Shown here: positions 7,783 through 15,500 of the stretch, piece by piece | How the letters are laid out: every line of letters begins with the position of its first letter | How positions within the stretch are numbered: the stretch's first letter is position 1 | Assembly (NCBI GenBank): GCA_002305685.1 | Contig: DBQB01000031.1 | Location: 1-22,117, forward strand | Source of the DNA: Ruminococcaceae bacterium UBA1405 | Lineage (GTDB): Bacteria; Bacillota; Clostridia; Oscillospirales; Ruminococcaceae | Length of the DNA stretch: 22,117 nt | Reading direction: 5' to 3' | Notes under the pieces: generated by a model | Seen by the model: the letters and a program-made list of their open reading frames with translations, nothing else | Told to the model about the DNA's origin: nothing | Database searches by the model: none | Made by a program: the position numbers and the translations under genes

Positions 7783-8110
7783 AAAAATCGGGGAAGCCCT
7801 GTGGGGGTTTTCCGAGGATCTGGAGATCCCCCTGGAATCGGAGGGCCTGTACCTGCCCGAAGAAATGCTGATGGAGGCGGGGCTGCCCTGCGATCCGGAT
7901 CTGCTGGATATGTACCTGGAGGATGGAAGGATTGTCATTGAACCGCTGGAGGATTTTGAGGGGGAACTGCTGGAGGATGCCTGGGATGACGCCCGGGAAG
8001 ATGCTGTTCTTTCCCGGGTGCCTGCGGGGCTGCGGGAGCTGCTGAAATGCATTGGAATCCATCCGGCTTCGGTTCGGGATGCGATTGTGGAAGGAGGGTA
8101 TGAGTTTTGA
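7631..8110 (+). CDS. Protein with two tandem AbrB/SpoVT-like swapped-hairpin motifs
   Basis: This is 159 acidic residues; ATG 7631 follows AAGGAGG and starts within the dam frame. Two copies of the L-x-[IL]-P-E-E-[IM]-L-x-x-A-G-L pattern are visible: residues 11-42, ending in a VILIT strand, and 74-105, ending G-R-I-V-I-E-P. This matches the strand-helix-strand half of AbrB-family DNA-binding or antitoxin domains, repeated within one chain. AbrB domains normally form by dimer swapping, so a tandem copy could fold alone. The C-terminal 50 residues are helical. It overlaps the next AbrB-like gene (TTGA), which suggests that the pair act together, perhaps regulating the methyltransferase. The marked acidity argues against simple DNA binding. 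Confidence 0.6.
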   Translation: MRRMKYGESCLQIPEEILEAAGLNREPDVLIGMAPEVILITSRNLDQTKREKIGEALWGFSEDLEIPLESEGLYLPEEMLMEAGLPCDPDLLDMYLEDGRIVIEPLEDFEGELLEDAWDDAREDAVLSRVPAGLRELLKCIGIHPASVRDAIVEGGYEF

Positions 8111-8388
8111 GCCAGTCGGTCTATAAGGTGATGGGAAAGAACGGGCGGATCTACCTGCCCAGGGAACTCCAGAGTGAAATGGAAATCCAGCGGGGGGATA
8201 TCATCAAGCTGATCCCGGTCAAAGACGGGGTTCAGATCAAGAAAGTCCATCTCATTGAAATGGGGGATAAATCCCCGGAAGCTGTGGAGGCTTTTGTCCA
8301 CGCCGCCGCATCCGCCATGAGCCGGGAAAGCCAGATGGAACTGGCTGCCCGGCTTTTGAATTCTCTCCGGGAGGAGGAAAAACAGTGA
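8107..8388 (+). CDS. AbrB/MazE/SpoVT family DNA-binding protein
   Basis: This is 93 residues from TTG 8107, which overlaps the upstream TGA and has GGAGGG at 8093-8098 with 8 nt spacing. Residues about 5-47 carry the AbrB pattern: a first strand ending G-K-N-G-R-I-Y-L-P, a helix with R-E-L, and R-G-D-I-I-K-L followed by D-G-V-Q-I-K-K-V. The remainder is a helical tail that could give oligomerisation or bind a partner. Such proteins act as transition-state-type regulators or as antitoxins; no toxin gene lies next to it. It is likely part of the dam to DUF3849 operon. An internal ATG at residue 9 would cut the domain and is not favoured. Confidence 0.7.
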   Translation: MSQSVYKVMGKNGRIYLPRELQSEMEIQRGDIIKLIPVKDGVQIKKVHLIEMGDKSPEAVEAFVHAAASAMSRESQMELAARLLNSLREEEKQ

Positions 8389-9083
8389 AGGATTACCCTT
8401 ATCTCTACCGGGGATCGCTGGCTGAGGCGAGGCGGAGGAATCAGATCAGCCTGTGGAGGGAGAGCCTGCAGGAAAATATCAGATGCAAAAATGCCATTGA
8501 GGAAGCAATCCGAATGAATTTCGACGGAATGCATATGCGGTTTGATTGCATCGAGCCGATGATTCGGGACTTTGGATTTCTGCGGATTGCCTGGGTGCTT
8601 TCCAACACCTTGCAGCAGAAGGAGTGGGATGGTCGTTTTTCGCCGCAGAACAAGGAATGGGCAAAAAAGATGTCTCTTCCCAAAGAGGACCGCAGAACAG
8701 ATTATCTGGTGGAAAGCCATCCGGCAATATTGGATGGCTTTGTTTCAGAATATCGAGAGGTTCTTCAAAGATCCGGTCTGTTTGGCATAGAGCAGTGCGA
8801 AGCAGACTCTTTTGCTTCACAAAGCTGTGAAGCAAAAGTATTGGTTCTTTCACCTGATATTCTGCGAGGCGGCTATTGGAGCCGTGGAAATCAGCTGTGG
8901 TTGGCATTGGGGGATTTGAAAGACAACGCGGTGCGGTGCATCTGTTTATGGGATGATGAAATCACAAGTTGGAACAGGAACCAACTGATTGGCGTTCTCA
9001 AAGAGGAATACCTGCCCGATTGGGCAAAGGAAAAGCTGGAGCAGCTGCGGCCATCGGCCCAGGAATCCCAGCTTTCGATGTGA
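8385..9083 (+). CDS. DUF3849 domain protein
   Basis: This is 232 residues from GTG 8385, which overlaps the previous stop as GTGA and has GAGGAGG at about 8371-8377. Residues about 6-100 match DUF3849: P-Y-L-Y-x-G-S-x-x-E-A-R-x-R, an N-I-x-C-K-x-A-I-E-E-A-I helix, F-D-G-M-H, and the conserved V-L-S-N-T-L-Q-Q-K-E-W-D-G-R-F-S. The domain is widespread on Clostridia plasmids and ICEs and has no known activity. The C-terminal 100 residues are not recognised; they are richer in A/T and Ser/Cys than the flanking genes, which may mark a separate origin. Confidence 0.7.
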   Translation: MKDYPYLYRGSLAEARRRNQISLWRESLQENIRCKNAIEEAIRMNFDGMHMRFDCIEPMIRDFGFLRIAWVLSNTLQQKEWDGRFSPQNKEWAKKMSLPKEDRRTDYLVESHPAILDGFVSEYREVLQRSGLFGIEQCEADSFASQSCEAKVLVLSPDILRGGYWSRGNQLWLALGDLKDNAVRCICLWDDEITSWNRNQLIGVLKEEYLPDWAKEKLEQLRPSAQESQLSM

Positions 9084-9096
9084 AGGGAGGATTTAT

Positions 9097-10182
9097 ATGA
9101 AAAGACAAATCGGCGCGCTGCTGGCCTGCGCTCTGGTGCTTTCTATGGGGACAACTGCGTTTGCCCAGGAGCCTCAGACCGTGGTGGGGACCGGAGAAAA
9201 CGGAGAAACCAGTATTACCATTACCGATATTACACCCAGAGAGGAGAAGAAAGATGAAACGGAAACCCGATTTCAGACAGGGGGCTGCTACCCCATCCAA
9301 GTACAGACCCTGCAGGACGGCGATACCCAGCTGCTGGTCAAAACCTTCCTTGTGCCGCAGGATACAGACCCCCAGACGCTCCTCGAGGAAGGGCTGATCC
9401 GCCGGGGGATCTCCTATCAGGTTTCCGATATCCTCTGCCGGGAACTGCCCGGTGAAACGGAACGAAAGGAGGTGTCCAGGACGGTAACCACATCGGCAGA
9501 AACGGATGAGAGCGAGGAGCTGCTTTCCCTGCTCTCTCCCACACTGGAGTACAGTGAGGATGGATTTACCGGGACGCTGACCCTGGATCAGAATTCGATC
9601 CGCTCCAAAGCCGATGGAACCCAGAGTTATGCCTATACCCTGAAGGACACCCGGGAATATACCGGACTTGACCGGAACGACCCCTACTATATTCCCAAGA
9701 CAGCGGAGAAAAATGGTGTGACACTGTCTCTGGCAGATGTCCAGTGGACCCCTATGGCCAGCGCCGCTGACAACAGCGAGGTTCCCTCCCTTTTTCGAGC
9801 CACAGCGGTCTATACCGGGACCGCCTGGGGCAGCAAAGCGGATGGGTATCTTGTAAGTGCAGACTATACCGGGGAGGCGACCCGCACTACGCAGGGCAGC
9901 AAGATGGTGAGCATCGTCTATGAGGAAGTTCCCTCTGCCGGCCTGTTTTCCGTCAGCGGCAGTCCGATCAACTGGCGGGGTGTCCTGGTCCTTCTCCTGG
10001 GGATCGGCGCGACAGCCGGCGCTGTGTATGGAATGATCTGGCTGATTCAGCGAGGAAAGGAGTCCATGAAGGAACGCGAGAAGGCCCGCAGGCAGAACGA
10101 CCCCTACAGCGAACGCCCGCCAATGGATCTGCCTGATCTGCTCGATGAGATGGACCGTGGATTGGAGGATGATGAGCGATGA
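9097..10182 (+). CDS. Exported single-pass membrane protein of the ICE surface module
   Basis: This is 361 residues from ATG 9097, behind GGGAGG. An upstream in-frame ATG at 8989 would place 36 residues before an intact signal peptide and is rejected. Residues 1-23 form a signal peptide (KR, a hydrophobic core, then TAFA before Gln24). Residues 24-290 are extracytoplasmic and rich in Thr, Asp and Tyr, without a domain I recognise. One membrane helix lies at about 294-317, followed by a basic stop-transfer segment (QRGKESMKEREKARR) and an acidic cytoplasmic tail. The next gene, a sortase, overlaps its stop, so it probably serves the same surface assembly. It has no LPxTG signal and so is not itself a sortase substrate. 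Confidence 0.7.
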   Translation: MKRQIGALLACALVLSMGTTAFAQEPQTVVGTGENGETSITITDITPREEKKDETETRFQTGGCYPIQVQTLQDGDTQLLVKTFLVPQDTDPQTLLEEGLIRRGISYQVSDILCRELPGETERKEVSRTVTTSAETDESEELLSLLSPTLEYSEDGFTGTLTLDQNSIRSKADGTQSYAYTLKDTREYTGLDRNDPYYIPKTAEKNGVTLSLADVQWTPMASAADNSEVPSLFRATAVYTGTAWGSKADGYLVSADYTGEATRTTQGSKMVSIVYEEVPSAGLFSVSGSPINWRGVLVLLLGIGATAGAVYGMIWLIQRGKESMKEREKARRQNDPYSERPPMDLPDLLDEMDRGLEDDER

Positions 10183-10943
10183 AAGAATGGATGAAGAATC
10201 TTTGGAACCAGTCCGGCAAGTGGTTCCTGATTGGTCTTCCCCTGGCGGCGCTGGTGATCGGAGCGGCAGCATGGCAGGCAAACCAGGCATATGAAGCTTC
10301 CAAACACACCATCGCTGACCCGCCCGCTGAAAGCCAGGTGACCTTTGATCTGGATAAGAACCGGGCCTATACCTCGGAAGATGGGGTCGTGGTCATCGGC
10401 TCATCGGCAGTGGAAATGGATGAAAGCGTAAACGATGGCAATGAACTGATCCGAACCGATCAGCCGGAAACTGTGTGGGAAGAAGCCGTCCCCCTTTCTA
10501 CTGAGACCTTTACCCTTCCGGAAGAAATCACACTGGAAGACGGAACCATTGGAACCCTGGTAATTCCTAAAATCAATCTTACAGCGCCGGTCTATGAAAC
10601 GGCTCAGCATGGCGGAGAGATGGAGAGCATGACCAAAGGGATCGCCCATTTTGCCATCACCTCCGCCTGGGACGGAAATATCGGACTCAGCAGCCACAAT
10701 GTGGCGCCGGCAGGGGCAACAGCCTATTTTGGCAACCTGCACCTGCTGGAGCTGGGGGACAGCCTCACCTATAAAACAGCACAGGGGGAGCGTGAGTATC
10801 AGGTAACAGAAAAGAAGGAGATCGCACAGGATGACTGGAGTTACCTGATGCGGTATGAGGATGGCCTCAACCGGATCACTATGATTACCTGCATCACTGG
10901 AAAACCGAATATGCGTCTGATGGTGCAGGCAACGCAGAAATAA
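10179..10943 (+). CDS. Sortase (cysteine transpeptidase)
   Basis: This is 254 residues; ATG 10179 overlaps the TGA at 10180-10182. Sortases cut LPxTG-type signals and join the protein to the cell wall or to pilin subunits. A membrane anchor lies at about 14-32. The beta-barrel follows from about 123 (GTLVIPKINLTAPVYE). The catalytic triad is visible: His173 in GLSSHN, Cys238 in TMITCITG, and Arg246 in PNMRLMV. The length and N-terminal anchor fit a class D/E or generic ICE sortase. The likely substrate is the LPKTG adhesin at 12568-16596, although that protein lacks a usual sorting tail. Confidence 0.88.
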   Translation: MKEWMKNLWNQSGKWFLIGLPLAALVIGAAAWQANQAYEASKHTIADPPAESQVTFDLDKNRAYTSEDGVVVIGSSAVEMDESVNDGNELIRTDQPETVWEEAVPLSTETFTLPEEITLEDGTIGTLVIPKINLTAPVYETAQHGGEMESMTKGIAHFAITSAWDGNIGLSSHNVAPAGATAYFGNLHLLELGDSLTYKTAQGEREYQVTEKKEIAQDDWSYLMRYEDGLNRITMITCITGKPNMRLMVQATQK

Positions 10944-10970
10944 AAAACGGTGTTAACTCTCGACACCGTT
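10942..10970 (-). terminator. Terminator at the end of the XRE gene
   Basis: AACGGTGT (10946-10953) pairs with ACACCGTT (10963-10970). Read leftward, the stem is followed by TTTTTT and then ATTT, which is a good intrinsic terminator for the leftward gene. It sits between the convergent sortase and XRE genes and overlaps the XRE stop codon. Rightward termination would be weaker because no T-run follows on that side. Confidence 0.65.
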
Positions 10971-11273
10971 CATATCTTTACATTGTTCTACAATCATTCG
11001 GACAGCTTCTATTTGACGGGGATAGAGTCCGGTCACATCAATTGTAATTTTCGAGCGTGTTTCCGAAGAAGTTTCAACGCCCAGAAGAAAATCCGTTGTA
11101 ACCTTAAAATAGGCGGCGAATTTGATCAACGCTTTGTAAGACGGAAGCCGCTCCCCTGCTTCATAGCGGCTGATCATACTGCTGGATATGTGAACTCTTT
11201 TCCCTAATTCGTTTACGGACAGCCCTTCCGCTTTTCTCAAGGCAGATAATCTTTCAGCAAATATTTCGATCAT
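10953..11273 (-). CDS. XRE-family transcriptional repressor
   Basis: This is 106 residues from the ATG at 11271-11273, with GGGGAG about 8 nt upstream. ATGs at 11277-11279 and further out place the site too close or inside. The helix-turn-helix spans about residues 3-60: F-A-E-R-L-S-A-L-R, LSVNELGKRV, SSSMISRYEAGERLPS, and the closing TTDFLLG typical of Xre/SinR-type repressors. The C-terminal 40 residues are helical and may dimerise. It is the only leftward gene in this part. The divergent region (11281-11403) contains palindromes over both predicted promoters, so it probably controls itself and the rightward genes from 11404. Confidence 0.85.
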   Translation of the reverse strand: MIEIFAERLSALRKAEGLSVNELGKRVHISSSMISRYEAGERLPSYKALIKFAAYFKVTTDFLLGVETSSETRSKITIDVTGLYPRQIEAVRMIVEQCKDMNGVES

Positions 11274-11291
11274 TGACATCACTCCCCACTG

Positions 11292-11327
11292 TCCCAATTT
11301 TATAGAATTAGTATTGCCGATTGGGAA
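11292..11327 (-). promoter_or_regulatory. Probable promoter and operator of the XRE gene
   Basis: Reading leftward, TTCCCA (11322-11327) and TATAAA (11299-11304) are separated by 17 bp. The inverted repeat TCCCAAT (11292-11298) / ATTGGGA (11320-11326) brackets the -10 and covers the -35. This is a plausible autoregulatory site. The -35 match is weak. Confidence 0.4.
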
Positions 11328-11333
11328 ATGAAG

Positions 11334-11362
11334 TTGCTAATTAGCACAATCAATGCTATTAT
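11334..11362 (+). promoter_or_regulatory. Rightward promoter with palindromic operator
   Basis: TTGCTA (11334-11339) and TATTAT (11357-11362) are separated by 17 bp. The perfect 10-bp palindrome GCTAATTAGC (11336-11345) lies over the -35 box. A second palindrome, ATATTAATAT, is at 11381-11390. Both are candidate sites for the adjacent XRE repressor. Motifs are seen directly; the binding is inference. Confidence 0.5.
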
Positions 11363-11403
11363 GATAGTACGTTATATTGGATATTAATATGGAGTGATGG
11401 GCA

Positions 11404-11646
11404 TTGTATTCAGATGATTTTGAGAAAGCCTTCTCAGATTTCTTGGAACGCAGGGAATATGATCAGGCATCCAATGCTCTGTTTTCCATGGTCCGTATCG
11501 CCTTTATAGCTGGCTGGAAAGCAGCGGGCGGCGAACCGCCGCCTCCCCAGAAAGTGATTGAACTGGTGCGGCTGGATCTGAGCGAAGCCACCGAGGATGA
11601 TATTGAAACAGATCTATGTGTTCCTACCGAACAAGATGGCGTCTGA
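11404..11646 (+). CDS. Small conserved ICE protein of unknown function
   Basis: This is 80 residues from TTG 11404, with GGAG at 11391-11394. It opens with a helical F-E-K-A-F-S-D-F-L-E-R-R-E-Y-D pattern, then A-L-F-S-M-V-R-I-A-F-I-A-G-W-K-A-A-G-G-E, a proline stretch and an acidic tail. Proteins of this type are frequent in Clostridia mobile elements with no assigned role (from memory of the family). It is the first gene under the predicted rightward promoter and faces the XRE gene, so it is likely under that repressor. Confidence 0.6.
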   Translation: MYSDDFEKAFSDFLERREYDQASNALFSMVRIAFIAGWKAAGGEPPPPQKVIELVRLDLSEATEDDIETDLCVPTEQDGV

Positions 11647-11720
11647 AGTTTCGGTGGTTTTGGTGATAGCTTTCGTATGTCATTGCTGGTATCCTTGGTG
11701 GCGAAAGGAGGTTTTCTGCA

Positions 11721-12488
11721 ATGAAAAAGAGCCTGATCGCCATCCTTGCCGCCATTATGGCTGCAGCCAGTACTGTCACCGCTTATGCTGCATCCGCCGG
11801 GATGGAAGGACTGCCTGTTGACATCCGGGACTGGGATACCCCCGCGGTCTTTGCAGCCGGAAAGGATTGGCCCATCACAGTCTGGTATTTTTACGGAGAA
11901 AATGGAGAGGTGCTGGGCAGTATCCCTGCTGATGCGGTAAAGGATTTGTCCCAAGGAGAGCCTGCTGACGGGACCCAATGGGAGTTCTGGTTGGCGGAGG
12001 CGTTTAACGACTACCGGAAGCTGTACAGCGCCGGGGAGGACAAAACACAGCCGCAGCCAAATCCAGAACAGATCAATGAAGAAAAGCTGATCCCCCAGGA
12101 GGTGCCGCCGGCAGCAGAACCGGAGCAGGCAGATGCGGATGCGCTCGCGCTGGAAGCCTTTGACCTCATCAACGAGGCCAGGGCAGAGAACGGCCTGCAT
12201 GAGGTAACGGTCAATGAGGAGGCAATGGAACTGGCGAAGATACGGGTTCCTGAACTGGAGGAGCTGTACAGCCACACCAGACCGGATGGGAGCCGAATCT
12301 CCCGAACCTACTTCTACGGCGAAATCATCAACCGCCGGGCTTCCACACCAGAAATTGCGGTGTCGTCCTGGCTGGATTCACCAGGGCACCGGGATATGAT
12401 CCTTGCGGAGCGGTATCACAGCGCAGGAATTGCCTGCTGGCAGGGCTCCGATGGTATCACCTACTGGTGTATGCTCTTCTGCCGGTAA
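11721..12488 (+). CDS. Secreted CAP (SCP/PR1) domain protein
   Basis: This is 255 residues from ATG 11721, behind AAAGGAGG. Residues 1-23 are a signal peptide (KK, hydrophobic core, TAYA). A linker rich in Pro, Gln and Glu at about 105-140 separates an N-terminal region (24-104, unassigned) from the CAP domain (about 145-253). The CAP hallmarks are NEARAENGL, His185 in SHTRPDG, Glu201 in GEII, and His223 in SPGHRDMIL. CAP proteins are extracellular with debated functions (binding, sometimes protease-like). Paired with the adhesin immediately downstream, it probably acts at the donor cell surface. A hairpin with a T-tract follows it. Confidence 0.85.
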   Translation: MKKSLIAILAAIMAAASTVTAYAASAGMEGLPVDIRDWDTPAVFAAGKDWPITVWYFYGENGEVLGSIPADAVKDLSQGEPADGTQWEFWLAEAFNDYRKLYSAGEDKTQPQPNPEQINEEKLIPQEVPPAAEPEQADADALALEAFDLINEARAENGLHEVTVNEEAMELAKIRVPELEELYSHTRPDGSRISRTYFYGEIINRRASTPEIAVSSWLDSPGHRDMILAERYHSAGIACWQGSDGITYWCMLFCR

Positions 12489-12516
12489 ACACAAATCGAA
12501 AACATCAAGCTGACCG

Positions 12517-12546
12517 GGTCCCCGAAAGGGGACCTATTTTTTATTT
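12517..12546 (+). terminator. Intrinsic terminator with GAAA loop
   Basis: GGTCCCC (12517-12523) and GGGGACC (12528-12534) enclose GAAA, and TATTTTTTATTTT follows. The adhesin gene starts 22 nt later with its ribosome binding site in between. As with the hairpins at 109 and 6586, a separate promoter cannot fit between them. Confidence 0.75.
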
Positions 12547-12567
12547 TAACAAGAAAGGAAGCGCACT

Positions 12568-15500
12568 ATGAGGAAGAAAGCAAAGCGTATTCTTGCCATG
12601 GCCCTTACCGTCGTCATGCTGATGGGCGTCATGCCCACCCAGGCATTTGCCGCAAACACAGCAGATACGGCGGGCCTGCTTGCTCCCCAGCAGATCTCAG
12701 ACAGTGGAGCCGCCTCTGATGAGGAGGAAGAAGAAACGGTCATAATCAGCCCTCCGGCAGAGCCGGAAGATGGCGAAACGGAATCGCCGCCCAGCGCCTC
12801 TGCCGAGGAGGAAAAGGAGACTTCTGCCGATGGCGCTGTCCCGGGGGAAACGGAACCGGATGCAGAAGAAGAAAAGAATCCGGACGAAAACAATACCGAC
12901 AGCGCAGGCCCGGATGCCGGGCAGGCACCGGAGAAAGACCCCGATTCTGAACTTACAATTGGAGCCTCCAATGGGGAAAACTCTCCGGCCTTGCCGGAAG
13001 ATGACGCTTCGGCACATTGGCTGCAGCAATACCAGCAGGCAGCGTTGGCGGCGTCAGGTATGACCATGCTGCGGTCCCGATCTGTCCGGGCATCTTCGGC
13101 TTCCCCGTCCTATTCCATGATTACCTGGAGCGGAGGCCAGCTGGAATTTGCCAATGGAGCGTACCTGGGCAGCCCCATGCCCAAAATTTATTTGAATGGA
13201 GAAATTGCCTTCTGCGGAGAATGGAATGGAGAAACCCCGGCAGGTGACTATATCCAGTCCGGGCAGGGAAATGACTCCACCATCAAGCAGATCCTTGCCA
13301 ACTACGACAAATCCGGCAAGAGCAATGCGGACTATGCCGCGGCACAGGCGGCGATCTGGGCCCATATCATGGGTACTTCGGTCAGCTCCTGGGGAGGCTG
13401 CCCCGGCGCATCTTCCGCGGATGAAATCTTTAATGGAAACGCCGATGCCAGCAACCTCAAGTACAACTATCTCTCCTGGATCGGCGGCACCCAGGACCTG
13501 ATTACCTACAACACAGAAGAAAATCCCGATCCCGGCCCTGACCCGGAGATCGACCCCGATGACTACCCGGAAGATCAATACCGCATCGAGGTGGAAACCG
13601 ACACCCAGACCGAAACGGAGGTCCGCAACCGGAAAACCTATGAATACAGCGATGCCATCGGCCAGATCACGATCCGCAAGCACGATGAGAAGGATGAGAG
13701 CCTGGATGGCGCGCTGTTTGACATTGATGTAGCGTTCTCAGACGGTACCCACACGACAGTAGAAAATTGGGAAGTGGACAACGGAGCGAGGCTTTTTACC
13801 TGGACCCGCCCCAAAGACAACCACGATCCGGCCACTGTGACTGTAACGGAGGTCAAGGCCCCGGCAGGATACCTTCTGGACCCCACCCCTCAGGCGGCGG
13901 TAGTTGCCCCTACCTATACCCGTGTCACCCATGTAGAAACCTGGACGGTGACCATTGTCACTGAAACTACCTCCAGCACAGTCATCGAGATTGAGAGTGG
14001 TGAGGTAGTGGCAGAGTCGGAATCCTCTTCTTCCGCGGAAACGGAAAGCGATCCCCAGGTGGAGGAGTTTACCGATTTCATTGCCGGTGACCGGGAAACC
14101 ACCATGACGTTCACCAACACCGCCATGCCTTGCAGCCTTACCATTTACAAGCATGAAACAGGAAACCGGGATATTGCATTGGAGGGTGCAACCTTCCGCA
14201 TCCGGTATGCGGACCCTCATGTATCTGCTCAGGTATGGACGCAGACAACGGACCGGTGGGGCGAGATCATCCTTCCGCTGCCGGCGGAAGGCGCGCTGAT
14301 TGTCGAGGAACTGTTTGCGCCGGAAGGCTATGTGATGGCCGAGAAAAACACCTATGATGTGACGGTTGCCAAGGGTGAACACAAAACTTTGGATATCCCC
14401 AACGACAAAAAATCAACGATTACCATTGAGAAAATCGACAGCGTGACCCTCCAGCCGCTGGAGGGGGTGGTTTTTGAGGTTTCCGTCAAAAACGGGAAAA
14501 GCCTTGGAGACTTTACAACCGATGCAGGCGGAAGGATTGTCGTTGAACCTTTGGAGCCCGGTCAAATTTATGAAGTAAAAGAAAAAAGGGCGCTGCCTGG
14601 GTACCTCCTGGATGAAACGGTCCATGAGATTAAGCTGGATGCTGCCGAAAATCCGGTTCTGAAGCTGAAAAACACCCCGGAGAATCCTCTGATCATCTCC
14701 AAGAAGGATGCCATCACCGGCGATCCGATCCCAGACACTGTATTTGAGGTGCGTCACTCGGATGGACGGATGGTGGGAGAGGTTGCAACCGGCGAAAACG
14801 GCATGGCAGTGGTCACTGGAAAGGATGTTGTCCCGGGCTGGTACCTGGTGACTGAAGTGCAGGCCAACCCTGCCTATATCGCCACAGGCGAAGCAAAACT
14901 GGTGGAGCTGAAGTACGGAGCCGCCGCCATGGTCACATTTGAGAACCGACCCCGTACCGGGCTGCAGATCCGTAAGGTGGACGACGTCACAGGCGAGCCC
15001 ATTCCCGATGTGGGCTTCTATATTGAAGAAATCGACGGGCGCACCATCGGTACCTACTATACAGATGATGCGGGAATTATCAACCTGCCCGACCAAGAGG
15101 AAATCTGGGTGCAGGTGACTGAGATCCAGCCGGCGGATGGATACAAGCCTGATCCTACCCCCAGGTCCATGAAGTTGGAATCCGGAAAGCTGAACATCAT
15201 GGAATGGCGCAACCAGCCCTGGCCGACACTTAAAATTGTAAAGCTGGACGCGGATACCAAACAGCCGATGGAGGGCGTAAAGATCCGGGTGTATGATAAG
15301 TTCCATCGGGAGGTTGGAACCTACACCACCAATCAACTGGGGCAGATCCTGCTCTCCGGTGTGGATGGAGGCGAAACCCTCTATCTGCAGGAGGTGGAGC
15401 CCTTGCCGGGATACCAACTGGACGAAACTGTCCATGAGGTCACCCTGGCCTGGGGCCAAACCAGTACGGTGGAGCTGCTCAATGAGCCGCTTTCCACCCT

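Noticed and set aside
8998..10290. Leftward open frame of 430 codons opposite the exported protein and sortase genes
   Set aside because: The rightward genes have clear signal peptide, membrane and catalytic features; the leftward product is low in recognisable structure and has no start signal.
10950..11207. Rightward frame of 85 codons over the XRE gene
   Set aside because: The leftward frame gives a textbook helix-turn-helix protein with a terminator; the rightward product has no features.
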